A stretch of 10,544 nt of DNA from positions 1 through 10,544 of the forward strand of contig JBBRTW010000245.1 in NCBI GenBank assembly GCA_038244055.1. Reading direction: 5' to 3'. Below are positions 5,827 through 10,544 of the stretch, piece by piece. Under the pieces are notes generated by a model that made no database searches, was not told where the DNA came from, and saw only the letters and a program-made list of their open reading frames with translations. Source of the DNA: DASPKW01 sp038244055 (GTDB taxonomy: Bacteria; Planctomycetota; Phycisphaerae; Tepidisphaerales; Tepidisphaeraceae). Positions within the stretch are counted from its first letter, which is position 1; the number at the start of each line of letters is the position of its first letter. Both the position numbers and the translations under genes were made by a program.

Positions 5827-6927
5827 ATGGCGTTGTTGAGTTTGAATGATCTTCCGGAGCCGCCGGTGGGGCGGGTGGGGTGGCCATGGACGTTGGTCGC
5901 TGGGGGCGGGGGATTGGCGGAGGATTTGGGCGATGCCTCAGGATCGAGCGCCACGGGTAAGGCTTTGAAGCCTTACCCATGCCACCCGGAGGAGTGGCCG
6001 AGAGTTTCCATCATCACACCGTCCTATAACCAGGGGCGGTACATTGAGGAGACGATTCGGTCGGTACTGTTGCAGGGGTATCCGAATCTGGAATACATCG
6101 TGCTGGACGGGGGAAGTTCGGATGGGACGGTGAAGGTGTTGGAGAAGTATTCGCGGTTCATTGCGTATTGGTGCAGTGCGAAAGATGGCGGGCAGGCGGA
6201 GGCGATCAACAAGGGGCTGGATCGGGCCACCGGCGATTGGGTGGGGTGGCAGAACTCGGATGATTTTTACGAGCCGGGGGCGCTGCGGCATCTGGTGGAG
6301 GCGGCGGGGTATCCGGCGGCGGGTGGGGCGGGCCGGGCGGCTGAACCTGCGGGAGATGTGATCTATGGGCGGGTGAAATTGATCGATGAGCATTCGCGGG
6401 TGACGGGGGATTATCCCACCGGCGGGTTCGATCTGATGAAGATGCTGCCGTGGGCGAATATGTTCAATCAATCGATGTTCTTCAGCCGGCGGGTTCTGGA
6501 TGAGGGGTTTCGGATTGATCGATCGCTGCGGCATTATGTGGACCACGATCTGTTCTGGCGGCTGATATTGGCGGGATACAAGTTTAAGCATGTGCCGGAA
6601 ATCTCGGCCTGCTTCCGATTGCATGGCGAAGCGAAGGGATCGACCCAGCATGAGATCGCGGCCAACGAACTGCACGAATTGTACATGCGGCTGTATCGCG
6701 AAATGCGCCTGCCGGAAGAGGTGCGGGAACTGGCGCTGAAATCGATGCGCGGGAATTGCCTGGACCAATTCGGCAAATCGCGCTGGCATCTGTTCCGCAA
6801 ATTCGCGGCCGACATCGCGAGGAACGCGGGATGGTGGAAACTGGGCCCGGGCTTAATCGCGCGGCGGGCGGTGGTGATGCTGGGGGAGGGAAATATCGAG
6901 CGGGTTAGGCGGTTGAAGAGGGTTTGA
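5827..6927 (+). CDS. Family-2 glycosyltransferase, first gene of rightward operon
   Basis: The 366-residue protein starts at ATG 5827, five bases after GAAGGTG; a TTG at 5809 would add six residues but is less likely. LPEPPVGRVGWPWT (9-22) is a lead-in found in a recognisable GT2 subgroup. The GT-A core begins at RVSIITPSYNQGRYIEETI (59-77). YIVLDGGSSDGT (90-101) and QNSDDFYEPGAL (142-153), the DXD-equivalent site, bind the nucleotide sugar and metal. YVDHDLFWRLILAGY (237-251) is the ED-type region and FRLHGEAKG (263-271) is a conserved tail motif of the subgroup. No membrane helix is evident, so it is probably cytoplasmic. Residues about 42-53 (ATGKALKPYPCH) are encoded by an inserted hairpin between lead-in and core. 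Its TGA lies inside a dispersed repeat. Confidence 0.93.
   Translation: MALLSLNDLPEPPVGRVGWPWTLVAGGGGLAEDLGDASGSSATGKALKPYPCHPEEWPRVSIITPSYNQGRYIEETIRSVLLQGYPNLEYIVLDGGSSDGTVKVLEKYSRFIAYWCSAKDGGQAEAINKGLDRATGDWVGWQNSDDFYEPGALRHLVEAAGYPAAGGAGRAAEPAGDVIYGRVKLIDEHSRVTGDYPTGGFDLMKMLPWANMFNQSMFFSRRVLDEGFRIDRSLRHYVDHDLFWRLILAGYKFKHVPEISACFRLHGEAKGSTQHEIAANELHELYMRLYREMRLPEEVRELALKSMRGNCLDQFGKSRWHLFRKFAADIARNAGWWKLGPGLIARRAVVMLGEGNIERVRRLKRV
5955..5978 (+). repeat. In-frame hairpin repeat inside GT2 gene
   Basis: GGGTAAGGCTT (5955-5965) and AAGCCTTACCC (5968-5978) are exact reverse complements, giving a 10-bp stem with a TTGA loop (or 11 bp with 2 nt). It lies in frame near codons 43-51 of the family-2 GT and translates to GKALKPYP. 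The segment joins the conserved N-terminal lead-in to the catalytic core, where a length change is tolerated. Confidence 0.85.
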
Positions 6928-6957
6928 ACCACGAAGGGCACTAAGGGCACGAAGAAG
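6923..6957 (+). repeat. ACCACGAAGG repeat, copy 2, overlapping a stop codon
   Basis: TTTGAACCACGAAGG (6923-6937) is identical to 5739-5753, and the unit ends in CACGAAGAAG. The TGA of the rightward GT2 gene (6925-6927) lies inside the shared sequence. The repeat therefore appears to provide the stop codon. Confidence 0.85.
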
Positions 6958-6968
6958 AAAATGAATGC

Positions 6969-7003
6969 GAGGATAGAGGATAGAGGATGGAGGATGGAGA
7001 ATG
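6969..7003 (+). repeat. Five-unit heptamer array (GAGGATR)
   Basis: Five consecutive 7-nt units occur: GAGGATA, GAGGATA, GAGGATG, GAGGATG, GAGAATG. The length (35 nt) and unit size match the two arrays at 639-673 and 684-718 inside the first GT gene. Here the array is outside any gene. Confidence 0.88.
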
Positions 7004-7040
7004 GCGGTGAGGCGATTGGAGGGCCCTGGCCTTCGCGGCA

Positions 7041-7076
7041 GGATCCTTCGGTCGCCTGAAGCTCCCTCAGGATGAC
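7041..7076 (+). repeat. 36-nt stem repeat, copy A
   Basis: The copy begins GGATCCTTCGGTCGCC and ends CTCAGGATGAC. ATCCT (positions 3-7) pairs with AGGAT (29-33). It is related to 9644-9679 (inverted) and 9734-9769 (same strand); between copies A and C the stem changes are compensated. Confidence 0.9.
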
Positions 7077-7125
7077 GGCTTGGGATCATTGTGCGGCTGC
7101 GACGACATCGTCAAAACCGTTTTCT

Positions 7126-7156
7126 CTCCTTCGTGCATTTTGTGTACTTCGTGGTT
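7126..7156 (-). repeat. ACCACGAAGG repeat, copy 3 (inverted)
   Basis: On the minus strand this reads AACCACGAAG, a variable 12-nt middle, then CACGAAGGAG. With copy 2 at 6923-6957 it forms an inverted pair around the heptamer array and the 36-nt repeat. Confidence 0.82.
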
Positions 7157-7180
7157 CTAACTCTTGGAGAACGGATCGAT

Positions 7181-8197
7181 ATGCGGATTCCGGGATTGGG
7201 ACGAATTCGACGGAGTGCTCGGCGGCTGCGGAATCGGTTCCGGGCGGCGGCGGTGGTGTTGTTGTATCACCGGGTGACGAGGTTGGAGACGGATCCGCAG
7301 TGGTTGACGGTCCGGCCGGGGGTTTTCGATGAGCAGATGGAGATGTTGCGGAAGAGGTGGAGTGTATTGTCGATGCGGCAGTTGGTGGATGGGGTGCGCG
7401 CGGGGAGATTGCCGAAGCGGGCGGTGGCGGTGACGTTCGATGATGGGTACGCGGATAATCTGCAGGAAGCGCTGCCGATCCTGGAGAAGCGGGGAGTGCC
7501 GACGACGTTTTTTGTGGCTTCGGGATTTGTGGGCGGCCGCGAGGAGGCTTTTCCGGATGAGCTGGATCGGCTGTTGTTGCAGCCATCGAAGGCGGCGGGG
7601 ATGTTGCGTGTGGGGGCGTGGTCGATGGATTTGCCGGCCATGAGCGCGGTGACGGCGGGGAATTGGAATGTATTGGAGAAGGTCGCCCCGACAGCGCGGC
7701 ATGAGGCGTATCGGCAGTTGTGCGCGCTGGCCGGGCCGATGGATCATGCGGGGAGGCAGGGCTTGCTCGATGAAGTGCGGACATGGGCCGGGGCGGGGCG
7801 CGAAGGGCGGGAGAGTCATCGGATGATGTCGGAGAATGAACTGGCGCGCCTGGCGAGTTCGCCGCTGGCGACGATCGGGGCGCATACGGTGACTCATCCG
7901 CGGCTGTCGGCCATTGGTTTGGAGGAGCAGGGGCGGGAGATTCGCCAGTCGAAGCGGCGGCTGGAGGAGATCATGGGCAGAGAGGTGGCATCGTTCGCGT
8001 ATCCGTATGGGGGGGACTCGGATTACTCGGCTGAGACCGTGCGGGCGGTGAAAGAGGCGGGGTTTGAATTTGCGTGTTCGAATTATGGCGGGGTGGTGCG
8101 GCATGGGGCGGATTTGTTGCAGATCAATCGGGTGCTGGCGCGGGATTGGCCGGCGGATGTTTTGGAAGAGAAAATCGAGGGGTGGTTCCTTGAGTGA
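7181..8197 (+). CDS. Polysaccharide deacetylase (CE4 / NodB fold)
   Basis: The 338-residue protein starts at ATG 7181, 10 bases after GGAGA. An in-frame ATG at 7091 would add 30 residues that only translate a repeat, so I rejected it. VVLLYHRV (25-32) is the usual opening strand. TFDDGYADN (85-93) is motif 1, with the catalytic-base and metal-binding Asp pair (87, 88). HTVTHP (235-240) is motif 2, whose His235 and His239 complete the metal site. FAYPYGG (272-278) is motif 3. Roughly 110 residues between motifs 1 and 2 are longer than in a minimal NodB domain and hold a variable helical insert. There is no clear signal peptide; the basic N-terminus (RRSARRLRNRFR) is not followed by a long hydrophobic run, so the enzyme is probably cytoplasmic. 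It is expected to remove acetyl groups from the glycan or a sugar intermediate made by the surrounding GTs. Substrate inferred from context. Confidence 0.92.
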   Translation: MRIPGLGRIRRSARRLRNRFRAAAVVLLYHRVTRLETDPQWLTVRPGVFDEQMEMLRKRWSVLSMRQLVDGVRAGRLPKRAVAVTFDDGYADNLQEALPILEKRGVPTTFFVASGFVGGREEAFPDELDRLLLQPSKAAGMLRVGAWSMDLPAMSAVTAGNWNVLEKVAPTARHEAYRQLCALAGPMDHAGRQGLLDEVRTWAGAGREGRESHRMMSENELARLASSPLATIGAHTVTHPRLSAIGLEEQGREIRQSKRRLEEIMGREVASFAYPYGGDSDYSAETVRAVKEAGFEFACSNYGGVVRHGADLLQINRVLARDWPADVLEEKIEGWFLE

Positions 8198-8225
8198 ATC
8201 GATCAAACAAGGCGATGAGAAGGCA

Positions 8226-9587
8226 ATGAAGATTCTTCACGTCAGCGCGGCCGATCACATGGGCGGCGCGGAGCAGGTGGGGTGGATGCTCTTCGAATCG
8301 CAAAGGGCGCGAAGGCATGAGGCGTGGCTGGCGGTGGGGAACAAGACGATCGAGCATGAAGGCGTGTATGAAATTCCCAACCGCAAACGGCGACATGCGT
8401 GGGCCAGAGCGTGCGATGCGGCGGCCGATGCACTGGGGCCGGTGAATCGCGTGAAGGGGGTCAAGCGGGTGCAACTCATATTGCGGGAGAATATCGGCCG
8501 GCCGGCGCGGACGCGGGCGCGGCGGCGTGGAGAGGAGGATTTTGAATTTCCGGGAACGGCCGATCTGCTGGCGCTCGCGCCGGCGCTGCCGGAATTGATT
8601 CACTGCCACAACCTGCATTCGCCGCGCGGGTATTTCGATCTGCGGCGGCTAGGGGAGTTGAGCCGGCGGATACCGACGATTGTCACGCTGCACGATGCCT
8701 GGCTGCTGGCCGGGCACTGCGCGCATAGCTTCGAATGCGAGCGCTGGAAGACCGGGTGCGGCCAGTGCCCCGATCTGACGATCTATCCAGCGGTCGATCG
8801 CGATGCGACGGCCTTCAATTGGAAGCGTAAGCGCGATATTTTCGCGAGGAGCAGGATTTACGTTTCAGCGCCATCGCAGTGGCTGATCGACAAGGCGCGG
8901 CAGTCTCTGCTGGCCCCGGCCATCGTCGACGCCAAAGCGATCTACAACGGCGTGGATCTGGGAATCTTCCATCCTGCCGACAGCCGCGCGGCGCGGCGCG
9001 AGCTGGGATTGCCGGAGGATGCGACCATCCTGCTTTTCGCGGCCAACGGCGTGCGCAACAACTGCTTCAAGGATTTCCGAACGATGCGGGCGGCGCTGGC
9101 GCGGGTGGCGGAGGTCGTGCGCGATCAGAAGATCGTGTTCGTGGCGTTGGGGGAAGAGTCGCCGGAGGAGGTGATCGGCAGCGCGGTGATTCGGTTTGTC
9201 CCATTTCAAAAGGATGCGAAAGTAGTGGCGCGGTATCACCAGGCGGCGGATGTGTACCTGCACGGCGCGCGGGCGGATTCACTGCCGATCGCGGTGCTGG
9301 AGGCGTTCGCCTGCGCCCGGCCGGTGGTGGCCTCGGATGTGGGGGGAATTCCGGAGCAGATCGAGGAAGGGGTTACAGGGCACCTGGTGAAAGTCGGCGA
9401 TGCGGCCAGTTTCGCGGAAGCGATCGTGTCGCTGCTGCGCGACCCGGCCAAGCGCGAGGCGATGGGGCGGCGGGCGGTGGAAGTAGTGGCGGAGAAATTC
9501 GATGTGCGGAAGCAGATCGAGGCGTATTTGGCGTGGTATCGGGAGATCGTACAAATTAATCGCGAAGGGCGCGAAGTCGCGAAGTAG
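8226..9587 (+). CDS. Family-4 glycosyltransferase with Cys-rich insert
   Basis: The 453-residue protein starts at ATG 8226 (MKILHVSAADHMGGAEQVGW), 28 bp after the deacetylase stop; a TTG at 8190 is possible but non-canonical. MGGAEQ is the N-domain glycine loop. HCHNLHSPRGYFDLRRL (126-142) and TLHDAWLLAGHCAHSFEC (154-171) belong to a well-marked family-4 subgroup. C165, C171, C178 and C181 form a spaced cluster in GHCAHSFECERWKTGCGQCP, a possible metal site. AIYNGVDLGIFHP (238-250) is the inter-domain hinge. In the donor domain, RADSLPIAVLEAFACARPVV (349-368) shows D351 and E359 in the E-x7-E positions, followed by SDVGGIPEQI (370-379). The protein is long for the family because of residues ~40-110, a basic low-complexity insert. 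The last nine codons read NREGREVAK from a CGCGAAGG repeat that also gives the TAG. Substrate unknown. Confidence 0.92.
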   Translation: MKILHVSAADHMGGAEQVGWMLFESQRARRHEAWLAVGNKTIEHEGVYEIPNRKRRHAWARACDAAADALGPVNRVKGVKRVQLILRENIGRPARTRARRRGEEDFEFPGTADLLALAPALPELIHCHNLHSPRGYFDLRRLGELSRRIPTIVTLHDAWLLAGHCAHSFECERWKTGCGQCPDLTIYPAVDRDATAFNWKRKRDIFARSRIYVSAPSQWLIDKARQSLLAPAIVDAKAIYNGVDLGIFHPADSRAARRELGLPEDATILLFAANGVRNNCFKDFRTMRAALARVAEVVRDQKIVFVALGEESPEEVIGSAVIRFVPFQKDAKVVARYHQAADVYLHGARADSLPIAVLEAFACARPVVASDVGGIPEQIEEGVTGHLVKVGDAASFAEAIVSLLRDPAKREAMGRRAVEVVAEKFDVRKQIEAYLAWYREIVQINREGREVAK

Positions 9588-9597
9588 CCGCGAAGGG
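9559..9597 (+). repeat. CGCGAAGG repeat overlapping a GT stop codon
   Basis: Four CGCGAAG-type units (CGCGAAGGG, CGCGAAGT, CGCGAAGTAGC, CGCGAAGG) run through the end of the family-4 GT. They encode its final residues and stop. A similar sequence in inverse orientation lies at 9816-9870. Confidence 0.82.
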
Positions 9598-9643
9598 TAA
9601 AGAGAATGAAGCGCTTGCGGAGCGCGCTGGAAATTCGGTGGCC

Positions 9644-9679
9644 GTCATCCTGAGAGACCTTCAGGCGACCGAAGGATCT
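9644..9679 (-). repeat. 36-nt stem repeat, copy B (inverted)
   Basis: Read on the minus strand it starts AGATCCTTCGGTCGCC and ends CTCTCAGGATGAC. It differs from copy A only at positions 1, 22 and 25. The ATCCT/AGGAT stem is intact. Confidence 0.9.
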
Positions 9680-9733
9680 GGCCGATGCATCGCGGCCCGT
9701 TCGCCAACTTCGAAGGGCCGATCCGTTGAGGCA

Positions 9734-9769
9734 AGATTCCTCGGTCGCCTGAAGCTCCCTCGGAATGAC
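9734..9769 (+). repeat. 36-nt stem repeat, copy C, with compensated stem
   Basis: It starts AGATTCCTCGGTCGCC and ends CTCGGAATGAC. Positions 3-7 (ATTCC) still pair with 29-33 (GGAAT), although four stem bases differ from copy A. Confidence 0.9.
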
Positions 9770-9815
9770 CCACTCGCTCTCCCCCGCTCTCTCACTTGCG
9801 AATGACGACAGAGCT

Positions 9816-9870
9816 CTTCGCGATTCCTTCGCCCCTTTGCGGCCTTCGCGTTTAAGTTTCCTTCGCGATC
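9816..9870 (-). repeat. CGCGAAGG repeat block, inverted
   Basis: CTTCGCGAT (9816-9824), CCTTCGC, GCGGCCTTCGCG (9839-9850) and CTTCGCGAT again (9861-9869) are minus-strand copies of the CGCGAAGG family. Together with 9559-9597 they bracket the convergent gap as a loose inverted pair. Confidence 0.75.
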
Positions 9871-9876
9871 GACCGT

Positions 9877-10544
9877 TCAGGATTTTACCGCGGGCTTGAT
9901 CTGCAAATCCGTCACCTCGGCCGTGGGTGGAAGGCAGGCGACCGCGCCGATCATTTTCGCGACTTCTTCAGGCTGAACGAGTTGCTCGGGGCGGTAGGGG
10001 CGGTTCTCCGTGGCGTAGCGCTTTTCCTGCATGGGCGTGGCGGTTTGGCCGGGGTAGATGCTGATGATGCGGACGATGCCCGTCACTTCCTGGCGAAGAC
10101 AGTCGGCCATCCCCTTGAGGGCGTGTTTGGTGGCGGCGTAGGCGGAGACATTGGGGCGGGCGGCGGTGCCGGTGGTGGAGTTGATGAAAAAGATCTGGCC
10201 CCGGCGGGCTTTGAGGAGGGGGAGAAGTTTCTGGGTCAGGAGGAAGGGGGCGCGGAGGTTGGTGCGATATTGGTTGTCGAGTTCTTCGATGGGCGTGGAT
10301 TCAAGCGGCGCCTGGTGATAGGCGGCGGCGCAGTGGATGAGGATATCGAGGCCGCCGGCATCGCGGGCGATGGCGGCGGGGAGGGACGCGACGTGGGCAT
10401 CATCGGTGAGATCGCCGGGGTAGGCGTGCCACTGGGTGGTCAGCAGCGCGCCGGTTTGGTTGAGGGCGGTGGCGGAGCGGGCGGCGAGGCAGAGGGTTGC
10501 GCCGAGGCGCGAGAGCTCGACCGCGATGGCCCGGCCGATGCCGC
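9877..10544 (-). CDS. Short-chain dehydrogenase/reductase (5' end outside window)
   Basis: The leftward gene ends at TGA 9879-9877 and enters from the right edge; 221 codons are visible. The first visible residues, GIGRAIAVEL, are the end of the TGxxxGIG cofactor loop, so perhaps 10-20 residues are missing. DLTD follows a short basic stretch (ARS), which slightly favours NADP(H). LDILIHCAAAY takes the place of the usual NNAG segment. INSTTGTAARPNVSAYAATKHAL holds the catalytic Ser (codon 10179-10177), Tyr (10140-10138) and Lys in S-x12-Y-x3-K spacing. IYPGQTATPM is the usual P-G loop before the substrate flap. It is a soluble oxidoreductase of unknown substrate. It converges on the glycan cluster, with repeats between, and nothing ties it to sugar metabolism. 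Confidence 0.92.
   Translation of the reverse strand, partial: GIGRAIAVELSRLGATLCLAARSATALNQTGALLTTQWHAYPGDLTDDAHVASLPAAIARDAGGLDILIHCAAAYHQAPLESTPIEELDNQYRTNLRAPFLLTQKLLPLLKARRGQIFFINSTTGTAARPNVSAYAATKHALKGMADCLRQEVTGIVRIISIYPGQTATPMQEKRYATENRPYRPEQLVQPEEVAKMIGAVACLPPTAEVTDLQIKPAVKS

Larger units (their letters stand above)
6928..7180. other. Repeat-filled gap between GT2 and deacetylase genes
   Basis: The 253-bp gap holds, in order, the second ACCACGAAGG copy, a five-unit heptamer array, the first 36-nt stem repeat and an inverted ACCACGAAGG copy. GGAGA at 7166-7170 serves the ATG at 7181, 10 bases later. I see no credible small gene: frames open through the gap translate only repeats. Confidence 0.7.
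9588..9876. other. Repeat-rich convergent intergenic region
   Basis: The 289-bp gap lies between the rightward GT and the leftward dehydrogenase. It holds two copies of the 36-nt stem repeat, flanked by inverted CGCGAAGG blocks. I found no T-tailed hairpin, tRNA or small open reading frame worth calling. Its C-rich stretches contrast with the G-rich + strand elsewhere. Confidence 0.7.

Noticed and set aside
7091..7180. N-terminal extension of the deacetylase
   Set aside because: It translates an ACCACGAAGG repeat copy; ATG 7181 has GGAGA upstream.
7157..8206. 349-codon minus-strand frame opposite the deacetylase
   Set aside because: Arg/His/Pro-rich shadow; the plus strand carries all CE4 motifs.
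9588..9876. Bidirectional intrinsic terminator between the convergent genes
   Set aside because: Hairpins exist but none is followed by a T-run on either strand; they match dispersed repeat families instead.

Overview
The window is GC-rich bacterial chromosome from a polysaccharide-building locus. It holds nine protein genes: seven glycosyltransferases, one polysaccharide deacetylase and one unrelated short-chain dehydrogenase. Nearly every gap, and some gene interiors, carry short palindromic or tandem repeats. GT-rich clusters littered with CACAGATGAA, ACCACGAAGG, CGCGAAGG and TTCGGTCGCCTGAAG-type repeats resemble Planctomycetota, perhaps Phycisphaerae-like. That placement is an inference from repeat style and gene content; no marker gene is present.

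Layout. Five genes run leftward from a divergent control region at about 5554-5826: a family-4 type GT (4513-5553), a second one (3127-4353), a membrane-anchored family-2 GT (1974-3002), a GT-B type enzyme (778-1974), and a family-4 GT that runs off the left edge (1-781). The last three overlap stop-to-start and are probably translationally coupled. Rightward from the same region run a family-2 GT (5827-6927), a CE4 polysaccharide deacetylase (7181-8197) and a family-4 GT (8226-9587). On the far right a short-chain dehydrogenase (9877-10544, 5' end outside the window) converges on the cluster.

How they work together. The GTs would add sugars one after another to a lipid-linked or surface glycan, and the deacetylase would remove N- or O-acetyl groups from it. 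No polymerase, flippase, Wzc/Wzb or sugar-nucleotide enzyme is visible, so this looks like the interior of a larger exopolysaccharide, capsule or O-antigen locus. Substrates cannot be assigned from sequence alone.

Repeats. At least eight repeat families fall within 10.5 kb. The most informative is a 36-nt element in three copies: four of the five differences between two copies are two compensated base pairs, so its stem appears to be maintained. Heptamer arrays lie in frame inside the first GT gene, a hairpin is in frame inside the rightward family-2 GT gene, and repeat families supply stop codons for two genes. The + strand is G-rich over genes of both orientations, so codon third-base choice differs between leftward (C-ending) and rightward (G-ending) genes. 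I see no tRNA, rRNA, CRISPR array, transposase or phage gene. I did not find a clearly new multi-gene system; the unusual content is the repeat biology.
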